A model generated the notes under the pieces. That model was given only the letters and a program-made list of their open reading frames with translations, was not told the origin of the DNA and did not search any database. The position numbers and the translations under genes are program-made. This document shows positions 8,421 to 17,588 of a stretch of 64,000 bases of DNA, in pieces (positions within the stretch are counted from its first letter, which is position 1; each line of letters begins with the position of its first letter). This stretch comes from Paenibacillus sp. V4I3 (GTDB lineage: Bacteria; Bacillota; Bacilli; Paenibacillales; NBRC-103111): the NCBI RefSeq assembly GCF_030817215.1, contig NZ_JAUSZA010000001.1, positions 4,996,501 to 5,060,500 of the forward strand, written 5' to 3'.

Positions 8421-8870
8421 ATGAATACCATTACAGTTCAGGGTATGCTCCCTTCAGAGTTTATAAATACCTATAAAACAGATTTAGTTTTCAAACAAAT
8501 CAAAAGATTCAAGGATAGAATAAATCAAGAATGGGATAAGGTTATCCATGATTTTTTAAAATTGGATTATGAAACTGAAAACTTAATTTATGTTTTTGTC
8601 TCATTTATGGAACAAGATATTTATATTGGTCAAGAATTTAACCGTTATTGGTATAGAAATAATCCCAAAGCAATCAAAGAAATTGAATGCAGAATTTGTA
8701 CAATTATAAACCCACTTGTATATTTACCCGTGGATAAGATTGAACAAGGGCATAAAGCGATATGTGTATTACAATTTAACTCAACAACTAAAGAAAGATT
8801 TCAACTTCCTTTGATTGAGGGGTTTCATATGAATAAAGATGGGAACGAAGTAATTCTATCCAATGAATAG
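8421..8870 (+). CDS. Hypothetical cytoplasmic protein
   Basis: 149 residues, ATG 8421 after GAAAGGAG. It is charged and has no signal or membrane span. The central part carries aromatic clusters (YIGQEFNRYWYRNN) and a C-terminal strand-rich part (HKAICVLQFNS). No family is recognised. Its GC and codon use match the neighbouring AT-rich cassettes. Confidence 0.6.
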   Translation: MNTITVQGMLPSEFINTYKTDLVFKQIKRFKDRINQEWDKVIHDFLKLDYETENLIYVFVSFMEQDIYIGQEFNRYWYRNNPKAIKEIECRICTIINPLVYLPVDKIEQGHKAICVLQFNSTTKERFQLPLIEGFHMNKDGNEVILSNE

Positions 8871-8904
8871 CTGGGTTCGTGAAGACAACTCGTTTGTGAT
8901 GGGG

Positions 8905-8999
8905 GATTAAACTAACTGGGAACTATAGTTGAGGAGCCTGCTGCGCGGCAGGCGCTCCTCCTCCACTTTTCTTTTTTTATTAAAAAACGGGCATTTTCC
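8905..8999 (+). repeat. CTAACG element, diverged B
   Basis: A: GATTAAACTAACTGGGAACT then ATAGTTG (8905-8931). Hairpin GAGGAGCCTGCTGC...GGCGCTCCTC (8931-8960). B reduced to TTAAAAAACGGGCA (8980-8993). Confidence 0.85.
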
Positions 9000-9055
9000 A
9001 GCAAGTATATATATTAGTGTTTTAACATATAGGTATAATTGCAGGAGGTGGGGAA

Positions 9056-9277
9056 TTGAAGAAAGTGGCATTATACATATTCGCAATAATAATAGTGTTC
9101 ATTTTTTGGTTTGCCTTCTCGTTATTCCACAAATATGAAGAATGGTGGTTAATATTTGAGTTCGAACATATTGGTTCTGATGTTACCATTGCAACGATAT
9201 CATGGTTAAAAGTTGTGATATTTGGAATAGTTAGTGTCGGTATAGGATTTGTTGGATTCAAAAATCATAAACAGTAA
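9056..9277 (+). CDS. Small two-span membrane protein
   Basis: 73 residues from TTG 9056, directly preceded by GGAGGTGGGG. Hydrophobic segments lie at about residues 4-23 and 48-66, with KYEEWW between them. No family is recognised. The predicted location is the cytoplasmic membrane. Confidence 0.6.
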   Translation: MKKVALYIFAIIIVFIFWFAFSLFHKYEEWWLIFEFEHIGSDVTIATISWLKVVIFGIVSVGIGFVGFKNHKQ

Positions 9278-9291
9278 TATTGGACAAGAAA

Positions 9292-9318
9292 TCCGTTCAA
9301 CTAACGGTGAACGATAGC
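9292..9318 (+). repeat. CTAACG element, arm A only
   Basis: CGTTCAACTAACGGTGAACG then ATAGC (9294-9318). The ribosome site of the next gene (GGAGGAG) follows within 10 bases, so hairpin and B are absent. Confidence 0.8.
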
Positions 9319-9344
9319 ATTCTGGAGGAGTTGAAGAATCGTCT

Positions 9345-9803
9345 ATGATTAAGTTAGTAGTTCGTACAGCATTGTTACTGTTAATCACAGTCCTATTTCT
9401 CACCGCTTGTTCAAAAGATACGACTGCGATCACTAAAAGTATTAAGTATGAGAACGAGAAGTATAATTTCAGCCTTGCGTTACCATCTAAATGGCACGAC
9501 AATTATGAAGTTGTTGAACTCAAACATGAAGATGTTATGGCCTTCAGATTTATCACAAAGGTTGGAAAGGGCGAATTATTCAGGGTTGAGGTTTGGCCTA
9601 AAGATCAGTGGGAAACCAAAGGGATCGAACTAGCTAAGATTATTCATATTTCTAAAATTGGTGAGCTAGGTAATATTGTCTATGCATTTGACACTCCAAC
9701 GGATGTGCAATACGATCCTAACAACCAGGAAGATAAAGAACAATACACTTTGTTGGAAAAAGACATCGAACATATAAAAGTTAGTTTCGAGGTTAAGAAA
9801 TAA
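9345..9803 (+). CDS. Secreted lipoprotein, unknown function
   Basis: 152 residues. The lipoprotein signal ends in LTAC (Cys at about 22). The mature part starts with KYENEKYNFSLALPSKWHDNYEV, a PsbP-like opening strand pair common in small Bacillales lipoproteins, and continues with FRVEVWPKDQW. GGAGGAG lies about 10 bases before ATG 9345. It is anchored on the outer membrane face; the role is unknown. Confidence 0.75.
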   Translation: MIKLVVRTALLLLITVLFLTACSKDTTAITKSIKYENEKYNFSLALPSKWHDNYEVVELKHEDVMAFRFITKVGKGELFRVEVWPKDQWETKGIELAKIIHISKIGELGNIVYAFDTPTDVQYDPNNQEDKEQYTLLEKDIEHIKVSFEVKK

Positions 9804-9857
9804 TCCGTGATATTCTTTAATTAAAGTCTTCTCGAACTATGTTGATCGATCGGTAGC

Positions 9858-9955
9858 TTCGTTAAACTAACGGAAACGATAGTGAAATGATAACAACAGG
9901 AGCAGGCGCGGAAGCGACCTGCTCTTGTTCGTTGAAGTAAACGGGCAGTAGAACG
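9858..9955 (+). repeat. CTAACG element (full)
   Basis: A: CGTTAAACTAACGGAAACGA then TAGTG (9860-9884). Hairpin AGGAGCAGGCGC...GACCTGCTCTTGTT (9898-9928). B: GTTGAAGTAAACGGGCAG (9931-9948; one extra A), then TAGAACGG. Confidence 0.9.
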
Positions 9956-10158
9956 GAACAGATGCAGGTTGCGATTCCTTCATACGCTATTTTTCTTTGG
10001 TATGAGACTTTTTCCCCTTGTTGCAACAAATCAGAACTCATTACGTCTAATATATGTAAATATATGGGTTTCGAAGATCCCGTATTTAAGAAACTTAGCA
10101 GCCGATGATCGTTAGCCATTATCAGCTCGAACTAAATGTAATGAAAGGAAGTTTGCTT

Positions 10159-11451
10159 ATGAAAAGTTTGAATTATTTACTTGTCTGTGTTTTATTATGC
10201 ATCACTCTAACCGGATGCGATTCTAAACAGGGCAACGAAAATACGGCTCTCCCTTCACCCATTATTACACCGGTTCCCAGTACTGAACTAACTTCGATAC
10301 CAACAAATTCCGTTGAACCTCTTCACCCTTGGACATGGAAAAAGATAGGGAAGGGTGATCTTAATGTTTTTCACACCAAAGATGGAATCATTCTATATCC
10401 AGAACCGATCACCTATATTGGATTAAAAGGACATTCCGGAAAGGATTTTACCTTGGGGACGACTACCGCCTATTTTATGCGGGATTCTGACCAACAATTT
10501 TCAAGCCCCGAGACACTCGAAATAGCGATGAAACCCTTAGCTATGGGCACGGGTTTTACGGTAAAGAATCAACTGTTTCCAGCAGATGGAATGTCGATGA
10601 AAATGGCAAGTGGAGGTCTGGTTAGAAGTGATGGAGATCAAAAAAACTTATGGCTCTTATCGGAGGACGGCAATTCAGCAAATCCCATTTTAAGCACTAA
10701 AGGCTATGATGAACTGAACATTAAGGTCAAAACGGACAAAGCCAACTCCGGGGAAAGCAAATATAGTTTGAACTGGGGTTCGGATCCGCATCCGATGGCG
10801 AACGGGATGAAAATCGCATTTGTATCCAATAGAAATGGAATTCTCTCGGTAAAAAGAGGGCAAAGCGTCTATATTGTAAATAAAGATGGTAGTAATGAAA
10901 AATTACTCATTGATTCTCAAAAGTACGGCAACCTGACGATTGTAGGTACTGCAAAAGATTTAGTCGCTGCCGAAACCGATAAACATTCTCTAATTATTGT
11001 AAACACTACAAGTGGCGAAGTTAAAGAGTTGCCGGTAAACGGTTCGTCAATCGCTATATCTCCTGATGGGGCAAAGGTCCTTTTTAGAAAGGTAGTGGAA
11101 GCTTCCGTTCAAAAAGATTTATGGTTGTTAAACGTGGAAAATGGCAAGGAAACGATGGTCGCTGGCTTTCCGCAAGGTTACTTTTTCAATACAGCGGGTG
11201 AATGGTCTCCGGATGGGGCAAAGTATGCGTTTTACGGCAATGGCATAGAGGTTATAGATAAAACAAAAGGCTATAGGGACAATAACATACTGCTTATCAT
11301 AGATTCCGCCTCATCAACTATGAGTTCATACGGAAAACCAGAAGGCACAGCCAACATATATCCGCTTGGGACAAATCACTGGATCGACGCCATGCATGTG
11401 CTCGTTTATCTGGACGATGACACGACTTGGATCGCAAAAATAAGAGAATGA
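10159..11451 (+). CDS. Lipoprotein with TolB-like beta-propeller repeats
   Basis: 430 residues from ATG 10159 (GAAAGGAAG upstream). The signal ends in the lipobox LTGC, followed by a Ser/Thr/Pro linker. The C-terminal half contains repeated WD40/TolB-like blades: FVSNRNGILS, VNKDGSNEKLL, ISPDGAKVLF and WSPDGAKYAF. This points to an extracytoplasmic beta-propeller involved in binding. No catalytic residues are seen. The gene is moderately richer in GC than its neighbours. Confidence 0.75.
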   Translation: MKSLNYLLVCVLLCITLTGCDSKQGNENTALPSPIITPVPSTELTSIPTNSVEPLHPWTWKKIGKGDLNVFHTKDGIILYPEPITYIGLKGHSGKDFTLGTTTAYFMRDSDQQFSSPETLEIAMKPLAMGTGFTVKNQLFPADGMSMKMASGGLVRSDGDQKNLWLLSEDGNSANPILSTKGYDELNIKVKTDKANSGESKYSLNWGSDPHPMANGMKIAFVSNRNGILSVKRGQSVYIVNKDGSNEKLLIDSQKYGNLTIVGTAKDLVAAETDKHSLIIVNTTSGEVKELPVNGSSIAISPDGAKVLFRKVVEASVQKDLWLLNVENGKETMVAGFPQGYFFNTAGEWSPDGAKYAFYGNGIEVIDKTKGYRDNNILLIIDSASSTMSSYGKPEGTANIYPLGTNHWIDAMHVLVYLDDDTTWIAKIRE

Positions 11452-11530
11452 ATTAGAGGCAGTTTTTGAGATGATATGTTAGGCAGGAATGTGAAAACAG
11501 ATATAATAGAGAAAAAATTAAAAATTACCC

Positions 11531-11620
11531 AAATTTAACGGATACTATAGTTGAACAAAACAAGGAGCAGATCTGCTGGTGCAGCTGATTCTTGTTTTTA
11601 TTGAGGGACGGGCAGTTTAA
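11531..11620 (+). repeat. CTAACG element (full)
   Basis: A: AATTTAACGGATACTATAGT then TGAAC (11531-11555). Hairpin ACAAGGAGCAGATCTGC...GCAGCTGATTCTTGT plus T run (11559-11599). B: TTGAGGGACGGGCAG (11601-11615). Confidence 0.85.
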
Positions 11621-11639
11621 TGCAACTTTGTATATGGTG

Positions 11640-11661
11640 GAACCGATGGTCCACCATCGGT
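11640..11661 (+). terminator. Perfect hairpin
   Basis: AACCGATGG, loop TCCA, CCATCGGTT, then TGTTTC. It looks like a terminator or operator between two CTAACG arms; no gene ends immediately before it. Confidence 0.5.
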
Positions 11662-11710
11662 TTGTTTCAGGAAAAAGTCCATTCCGCAAGGGATGACTTG
11701 AAAGCGATAG

Positions 11711-11739
11711 TCGTTCAACTAACGGTGAACGTTAGTTAA
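11711..11739 (+). repeat. CTAACG element, arm A only
   Basis: CGTTCAACTAACGGTGAACG then TTAGTT (11712-11737). No hairpin or B before the defence-like operon. Bases 11740-12036 hold no gene that I can recognise apart from a TAGAAT promoter-like box at 11995-12000. Confidence 0.8.
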
Positions 11740-12036
11740 TATCAGCATAAAGGATTTCAGGGAACTGATACTACATAAATCTGGGGGAAAAGCGGATGCA
11801 CAAGGCATTGAGTCTTCATACAGACATCTGTACAAAATACTATGTAACCTATATTTACGTCTGAGATAAAAATGCTAGTTTCAGCCTGCTTTTATATGGG
11901 TTGTGACACAATATATAAAAACAAAGATGAGGACAGAGGAAACGCTGACCTATTTTGTCGTGTTAATAGGCTATATAGTATTAAAGAACTATGGTAGAAT
12001 TTCCTAATGAACTTTTTAGGAATTCTGGAGGTAAAG

Positions 12037-13377
12037 ATGAGGTTAGATAAGTTGTGGCTAAAAAACTTTAGGAACTTTAGTAATATGGAACTAAAATTTA
12101 TGAATAACTTTACCGTAATCGTAGGGGAAAATGGTACTGGAAAAACCGCAATAATGGATGGTATATCAATTGTTATATCAGAATTTATCGCTATTTTCGC
12201 TAAAGAAGAGTCTAGGAAAATCCACCATGCAGATATATTTTTAAAACGAAATATACACCAACTGACTATTGAACCTAGACCAATGGCTATGATTGAATGT
12301 CTAGTAAAATTCGAAGATGAATGGTCAATTTATTTAGATGATGATATAGATAAGTTTTGGGCGAGCGAACTTGTCGATAGAATATCGAGTGTTTATGGGG
12401 ATAGTAGTGTATATGACCTTGCTGATGAAGTGAAATTTTATATAGATTTGGATATTGAATTCCCTTTGCCTATTTTTGTTTATTATCATACTAACAGACT
12501 TTGGACCACGAGCGATCCTAAATATTCAGAAAAGCTTAATTTAGATTCTCGTTATGCGGGATATAGTAATTTTCTAATGCCTACAACCAATGAGTCTGAA
12601 TTTGAAAAATGGTTTATTGAAATGAGTATGATAAACCTCAACGAAAAGCCATCTAATGCATTAACTTCTGTTAAAACTGCTATTAAAAAATGTCTTGAAA
12701 GAGCCGGTGTCATAGATATTTACTACGAACATTTAACTAATGAAATAATATTGATTTTTGGAGAAGAAGTTATCCCTTTTTACTTATTAAGCGATGGATA
12801 CAGAAGTATGATTAGTATGGTAGCTGACATTGCGTATAGGATGACGATATTAAATCCCTTTTTAGAAGATCATCTTAAAACACATGGAATTGTATTAATA
12901 GATGAGCTTGACTTACATTTACACCCGAAGTGGCAACGAAACATTGTAGAAGATTTAAAATCTACATTCCCTAATGTTCAATTCATTACAACAACTCATT
13001 CTCCATTTATTGTACAGTCACTTCAACCTGGTGAGTTGTTACTTTTAGGTGAGCACACAAATGAAAGTCTAGGCTTAACTTCTCCTCATTTATTTGTAAA
13101 TAAAAGTCTAGAAGATGTTTCAACAAACATTATGGGGATTAAACACCCTCAAAGAAATCAAAAGTTACAGGATTTGTTTTATCTAACTAAAGAGTATTAT
13201 TCAATGATAAAAGAGAAAATTGAAAATCCCGAACAAACTCCAATTTTAGATCCCAATATTAATGAACTTAAAAGCAGAATAGACGAGTTAACTGTTATAT
13301 TTAGTGACAATATTGCCTTTCACGCGATACTTGAACTTGAGAAGGAAGAATTAGAGCGAAAGGGAAAGAATAAGTAA
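12037..13377 (+). CDS. AAA ATPase, Septu PtuA-like
   Basis: 446 residues from ATG 12037 (GGAGGTAAAG upstream; an in-frame ATG at 12007 is in the leader). The N-terminus LWLKNFRNFSN leads into Walker A GENGTGKT (residues 30-37). An ABC-signature-like LLSDGYRSMISM segment and Walker B GIVLIDELDLHLHP follow in the C-terminal half, and the switch region is TTTHSPFIVQS. This is the SMC-like AAA_21 layout of PtuA-type ATPases. The stop directly abuts the start of an HNH nuclease gene (TAA-ATG), the pairing that defines Septu anti-phage systems. The defence role is inferred from the pair. Confidence 0.8.
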   Translation: MRLDKLWLKNFRNFSNMELKFMNNFTVIVGENGTGKTAIMDGISIVISEFIAIFAKEESRKIHHADIFLKRNIHQLTIEPRPMAMIECLVKFEDEWSIYLDDDIDKFWASELVDRISSVYGDSSVYDLADEVKFYIDLDIEFPLPIFVYYHTNRLWTTSDPKYSEKLNLDSRYAGYSNFLMPTTNESEFEKWFIEMSMINLNEKPSNALTSVKTAIKKCLERAGVIDIYYEHLTNEIILIFGEEVIPFYLLSDGYRSMISMVADIAYRMTILNPFLEDHLKTHGIVLIDELDLHLHPKWQRNIVEDLKSTFPNVQFITTTHSPFIVQSLQPGELLLLGEHTNESLGLTSPHLFVNKSLEDVSTNIMGIKHPQRNQKLQDLFYLTKEYYSMIKEKIENPEQTPILDPNINELKSRIDELTVIFSDNIAFHAILELEKEELERKGKNK

Positions 13378-14049
13378 ATGCGACCAATTATAAGAGGAGC
13401 AGCACCTACGGATGCAAAAGGTGCGAAGATAATATTTAATCATTATTCTGAAGCGCGAGGTCATTTAAAATTAAGTATTGGACCTTACTGTTCTTACTGT
13501 GAGCGCAGGCTTGAATATGGCGTACAAATAGAGCACATACATCCAAAATCCCTTAGACCCGATTTAGAACTAGAGTGGACTAATTTTCTTATAGCTTGTC
13601 CAAATTGTAATCCCATTAAAAACGACAAGCCTATAATTATTGAGGACTATGTATGGCCAGACCTTCACAATACATATCTCTTCTTTACTTATTTTGAGGG
13701 GTTTGTTTTCGCTTCGAAAACTAGTGATATAAAAAAAGCCCAGGCAATGATTGATTTAATAGGATTAGATAGAATAACAATCAATGATCCTCTGATAGAC
13801 GGGACTCAAACAGATGAAAGGCAACTATATCGTTTTGAGACCTGGGAACTTGCAAAAAGATATTACAATCAATTGTTGGAAAACGATACAGAAGAAAAAA
13901 GAGGCAATATAATAGATTTAGCAATTGCAAGAGGATACTGGTCAGTCTGGATAACTATATTTAAAGATGACGAAGACATGGTTGATAGATTAATTAATGC
14001 TTTCTCTGGTACAAACTATCATTACTTCAATAAACACCAAAATGTCTAA
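13378..14049 (+). CDS. HNH endonuclease, Septu PtuB-like
   Basis: 223 residues. A zinc-supported HNH motif is visible: YCSYCERR (Cys 38 and 41), then VQIEHIHPKS (His 53 and 55), then TNFLIACPNCN (Asn 69, Cys 74 and 77). PtuB proteins of about this length act with PtuA to cut DNA or RNA of phage. ATG 13378 begins on the base after the ATPase stop, so the two are translationally coupled. No reverse transcriptase or ncRNA-like sequence lies upstream, which argues against a retron of the Ec78 type. Confidence 0.8.
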   Translation: MRPIIRGAAPTDAKGAKIIFNHYSEARGHLKLSIGPYCSYCERRLEYGVQIEHIHPKSLRPDLELEWTNFLIACPNCNPIKNDKPIIIEDYVWPDLHNTYLFFTYFEGFVFASKTSDIKKAQAMIDLIGLDRITINDPLIDGTQTDERQLYRFETWELAKRYYNQLLENDTEEKRGNIIDLAIARGYWSVWITIFKDDEDMVDRLINAFSGTNYHYFNKHQNV

Positions 14050-14075
14050 AATGAGATCTATTGCCTGGAGGGTCT

Positions 14076-15932
14076 ATGAAATTAAAAACATTAATTATTG
14101 AAAACTTCAGATCTTATAAAAATGAGGTTCGTATTGAGATCTCTGATTTAACTGCATTTATAGGTGCAAACGATGCAGGGAAATCTACTTTACTCGAAGC
14201 AATGGAAATTTTCTTTAATAATGAAGTAGTGAAAATTGATTCAAATGATTACTGTGTTCATAATGAAACTAAGATAGTTAGAATCGGATGTGTATTTACA
14301 GACGTTCCAGAAAGTATTGTTATCGACTCATCCTCTACAACAAATTTAGATGAGGAATTCTTATTAAACTATGAAGGTAACCTTGAGATACATAAGTTAT
14401 TTGATTGTTCCAACAAATCTCCAAAGGAAAGTGTCCTCATAAAATGTATTCATCCTAATAAACCGCAATTGAACGATTTACTACAGTTAAAAATTTCGGA
14501 CCTTAAAGGCCGATTAAAAGAATTGGATATGGAAGAAAGCGGTGTTGATCTCCGGATTAGCTCATCCATTCGAAGAGCAATATACCAACATTATGATGGC
14601 CAATTACAGCTTTCTGAACGATATATACAACTAAACAAAGAAGATGGAAAAAGTATCTGGGAGAGTCTTAAACAGAAACTGCCAATATACGCATTATTTC
14701 AAGCAGATCGTCCAAGTAAAGACGACGACTCTGAAGTTCAAGATCCAATGAAATTAGCTATTATTGAAGCAATTAGACAAGTAGAAACTGAAATCACTCA
14801 AATAGTTGGAGAGATCCAACGTAACGTCGAAGAGGTTGCCAATCGAACTCTGCAGCATCTCAAAGGATTTGATCCTGCATTAGCAAACGAATTATTGCCG
14901 CAGTTTAAAAATGATCCAAAATGGGATAGTTTATTTAAGCTTACCCTTAGCGGAGATAATTCAATTCCAATAAATAAAAGAGGCAGTGGTGTTAGAAGGT
15001 TAATATTACTTAGCTTTTTTAAAGCTGAAGTAGAGAGAAAACGAGGTCAATCTTCAATCCCTGTTATTTATGCGATTGAAGAACCAGAAACATCACAACA
15101 TCCAACAAATCAACTAAAAATAATTAAGACCCTGCTTGAACTCTCAACTGAAGATAACTGTCAGGTGTTAATTACTACTCATGTACCAGCACTAGCTGGT
15201 GAAGTCCCGACCGATTCACTTAGATATATCACAGTTAACTCAGAGGGTCAAAAAGTTGTGCTTGAGAAGACTGATTTTGTATTTGAACAGGTTGCATCGG
15301 CTTTAGGTATCATGCCAAATGTCTCCACAGTAATAACACCTGTAATTATATGTGTTGAGGGATCTAACGATGTACACTTCCTAAAACACATTAGCAAAGT
15401 ATTACATGAGAAAGAGCCATCTTTTCCGGACATAAATAGTGATCCTAGAATAACTGTCTTACCGTTAGGTGGAAGTTCATTAGCAGAGTGGGTTAAGCAC
15501 CGTTATTTAAAGAACCTAGGAGCCATTGAAATTCATATTTACGATAGGGATTATGAACCTCCAGCAGAGCCTAAATATCTGTTCTCTGCAAATAGTGTTA
15601 ACCAGAGGCAGGATGGCTCAGTTGCTTTTATAACTTCAAAAAAAGAACTGGAGAACTACATTCACCCTGAATGTATCAAAAATGTAATGAACCTGGATGT
15701 AACTTTTGGTGATTTTGATGATGTTCCAAAGTTGCTTTGTGGAATCTCAGAAATGGGAGAGTCAAAAATAAAGAAATGGCTAAATGATAAGGTAGCTGCA
15801 ACAATGACATATGAGCATCTATGTGCAATTGACAAAGAGAAAGAAATTGAAGGTTGGTTTATTGAAATCCATAAGAGACTAAGTAGAGGTATGCTATTTA
15901 GCGAAGTTGCAGCTGGTACTGAAACGAATTAG
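14076..15932 (+). CDS. OLD-family ATPase/TOPRIM nuclease
   Basis: 618 residues from ATG 14076 (GGAGGG 8 bases upstream). N-terminal ABC-type ATPase: ENFRSYKNEVRIEI, Walker A GANDAGKST (about 30-38), signature region NKRGSGVRRLILLSFF, Walker B IYAIEEPETSQHP, then TTHVPALAGEVP. The C-terminal TOPRIM part has ICVEGSNDVHFLKHI and IHIYDRDYEPP, supplying the acidic metal ligands. It resembles a class 1 stand-alone OLD nuclease, since no UvrD-like GajB follows. It is 26 bases after the HNH gene and probably in the same transcript. Confidence 0.85.
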   Translation: MKLKTLIIENFRSYKNEVRIEISDLTAFIGANDAGKSTLLEAMEIFFNNEVVKIDSNDYCVHNETKIVRIGCVFTDVPESIVIDSSSTTNLDEEFLLNYEGNLEIHKLFDCSNKSPKESVLIKCIHPNKPQLNDLLQLKISDLKGRLKELDMEESGVDLRISSSIRRAIYQHYDGQLQLSERYIQLNKEDGKSIWESLKQKLPIYALFQADRPSKDDDSEVQDPMKLAIIEAIRQVETEITQIVGEIQRNVEEVANRTLQHLKGFDPALANELLPQFKNDPKWDSLFKLTLSGDNSIPINKRGSGVRRLILLSFFKAEVERKRGQSSIPVIYAIEEPETSQHPTNQLKIIKTLLELSTEDNCQVLITTHVPALAGEVPTDSLRYITVNSEGQKVVLEKTDFVFEQVASALGIMPNVSTVITPVIICVEGSNDVHFLKHISKVLHEKEPSFPDINSDPRITVLPLGGSSLAEWVKHRYLKNLGAIEIHIYDRDYEPPAEPKYLFSANSVNQRQDGSVAFITSKKELENYIHPECIKNVMNLDVTFGDFDDVPKLLCGISEMGESKIKKWLNDKVAATMTYEHLCAIDKEKEIEGWFIEIHKRLSRGMLFSEVAAGTETN

Positions 15933-15938
15933 TGAGAT

Positions 15939-15985
15939 AAAAGAGGCAAGAAGTTCACAAACTAGTGACTACTTGCCTCTTTTAA
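15939..15985. terminator. Bidirectional terminator after the defence operon
   Basis: AAAAGAGGCAAG...CTTGCCTCTTTT, with A and T runs on both sides, ending both the OLD gene and the minus-strand gene remnant that converges on it. Confidence 0.85.
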
Positions 15986-16100
15986 ATATGTTATAAATAT
16001 CGAATATCTCTTTAACATTAGATATGTCTCTAGTCAGTAATTCTCCACTAAATACTTCAATTAATTCTTCTTTAGAAAGCTTAGAAGATGTCCCGATCTC
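15969..16100 (-). pseudogene. C-terminal remnant of an unidentified gene
   Basis: On the minus strand an open frame of 43 codons (EIGTSSKLSKEELIEVF..., ending FKRGK-stop at 15969) has helical, coding-like composition but no start or ribosome site. Its stop lies inside the terminator hairpin. It abuts a fragment at about 16117-16147 (TCAAGAA...CGATTGCCGAT) that also occurs in palindromic elements at 22411 and 30231. It is probably the tail of a gene cut by an insertion or rearrangement. Confidence 0.4.
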
Positions 16101-16285
16101 ATCATTTCTTTAATATGTCAAGAATATGTTCCGATTGCCGATCTGATGTAGGTCAACTAAAAAAGTGGGACATTGATAAAAAACAAAGATGAAAGCAAGT
16201 GATTGATTGTGACACAATTGTCCAATGACACAAAACTACCTACATAGCAGGATTTCGGATTTTAAAAAGATCCACGTATAGTGTA

Positions 16286-16315
16286 ACGATTAAGCTAACG
16301 GGCAGGATTGTTCAG
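16286..16315 (+). repeat. CTAACG element, arm B only
   Basis: ACGATTAAGCTAACGGGCAG followed by GATTGTTCAG (16286-16315). There is no A or hairpin after the preceding gene. Confidence 0.8.
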
Positions 16316-16366
16316 TTTACAAGCGAATATTCATAATATAATGAACAACTGTGGGGGCTGAATTTC

Positions 16367-16771
16367 TTGAAATTTCAATATGAAGTAGATAACCATGTAA
16401 TGGAAGATATTGATCCAGATATTGATTTTGTTATCAATTTCCTCAAACAAATGAACAACATAACAAGTTCCTTTTGTACATTATCGTTTAATGATTTTTT
16501 ATTTATTCAATGTGCGGGTTCTAAGTCAAAAATGACAATAGAATACAGATCACCAGATAAAAGCGGAAACGATTTTAGGCATTTTGTAATAGGTGTTAAG
16601 AGTCTGATCAAGACAAGTACTAAGACCTATAGCGGTGGAGAAATAAAAGTAAGGACAAATGAAGTTTTGAACTCTGATCAAGCAGTAGTACTTTTTAAAG
16701 CTTTTTTTAATGAAAGAGTGATACTGAGTGATTATGTTCAAAGAGAAACAACAGAAATATTCAAATCTTAA
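16367..16771 (+). CDS. Hypothetical cytoplasmic protein
   Basis: 134 residues from TTG 16367, preceded by GGGGGCTG. A TATAAT-like box at 16336-16341 may be its promoter. The sequence alternates strands and helices (FVINFLKQMNN, FLFIQCAGSKSKMTIEYRSP, ALKAFFNERVIL-like end) and has no signal. The family is not recognised; the size and fold pattern would suit an immunity-type protein, which is speculation. Confidence 0.6.
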   Translation: MKFQYEVDNHVMEDIDPDIDFVINFLKQMNNITSSFCTLSFNDFLFIQCAGSKSKMTIEYRSPDKSGNDFRHFVIGVKSLIKTSTKTYSGGEIKVRTNEVLNSDQAVVLFKAFFNERVILSDYVQRETTEIFKS

Positions 16772-16793
16772 GGCTATTACAGTGATACAGCGT

Positions 16794-16890
16794 CATTACG
16801 TTAACGGGACACGATAGTTGAACATTCAACCTAGAAAATGGCTGCTGGCATAAACGGCAGCCTTTCGTTCACCTATCGGGTAGTTTTCAT
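16794..16890 (+). repeat. CTAACG element (full)
   Basis: A: TTACGTTAACGGGACACGAT then AGTTGAAC (16796-16823). Hairpin GGCTGCTGG...ACGGCAGCC (16840-16862). B: TTCACCTATCGGGTAG (16868-16883). Confidence 0.85.
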
Positions 16891-16959
16891 AATTTTATAT
16901 TGAAGAATGCATAAAATGCTGTTAATCTTATGGAAATATTTTCTATAGGGGGTTATTGA

Positions 16960-17544
16960 ATGAGTATTAAACCAACCGATCCGATACTATATACGATACC
17001 TGAGAGCTTTGAAAGTAAACGATTGCTTATAAGAGCCCCATTATGGGAAGATGGCGTGAGGGTAAATGAGGCAGTTAAAGAAAGTATTGAAGAATTGCGT
17101 CCCTGGATGCCGTGGGCTGGGAACATTCCTACAATTGAAGAGTCTGAATTAAGTATCCGACGATCTAAGCTTCAATTCTTGGATCGCACCGATCTACGAT
17201 TACTCCTTATTCTGAAAGAAACAGGTCAATTAATTGGTAGCAGCGGTTTACATCGAATAGATTGGCAATCGCGAAAATTTGAAATTGGTTATTGGGTGCG
17301 TACATCTTTTGGCAATCAAGGATATATTACTGAAGCAGTAGAAGCTATTACAAACTATGCTGTACATGAGTTACAAGCTAATCGAATTGAAATCCGATGT
17401 GATGGACGCAATGCTCGAAGTTCACGAGTTGCCGAACGCCTGGGATTCACACTAGAAGGAATTCTTCGAAATGATAAGTGTGATGTAGATGGTTCATTGA
17501 GAGATACTATGGTATTTTCTAAGGTTCGCGGTGTGGAGTTTTAA
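16960..17544 (+). CDS. GNAT acetyltransferase, RimJ/RimL type
   Basis: 194 residues, ATG 16960 after GGGGGTTATTGA. It has a RimJ/L-like start (ESFESKRLLIRAPLWEDG), ELRPWMPWAG, the cofactor loop EIGYWVRTSFGNQGYITEA (about 110-128), and a C-terminal SSRVAERLGFTLEGILRND motif typical of ribosomal-protein Ser/Ala acetyltransferase relatives. The substrate is unknown; the family also acetylates small molecules. Confidence 0.88.
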   Translation: MSIKPTDPILYTIPESFESKRLLIRAPLWEDGVRVNEAVKESIEELRPWMPWAGNIPTIEESELSIRRSKLQFLDRTDLRLLLILKETGQLIGSSGLHRIDWQSRKFEIGYWVRTSFGNQGYITEAVEAITNYAVHELQANRIEIRCDGRNARSSRVAERLGFTLEGILRNDKCDVDGSLRDTMVFSKVRGVEF

Positions 17545-17588
17545 TTATTTTTCCAACCCTTTACGACTAAACGTGAGGTGAGTCATTT

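Noticed and set aside
12037..14049. Retron (Ec78-like) defence system
   Set aside because: The ATPase and HNH proteins fit, but no reverse transcriptase gene or msr/msd-like structure is present upstream.
14076..15932. Gabija system (GajA)
   Set aside because: No UvrD-like helicase (GajB) gene follows; the next sequence is a terminator and a gene remnant.
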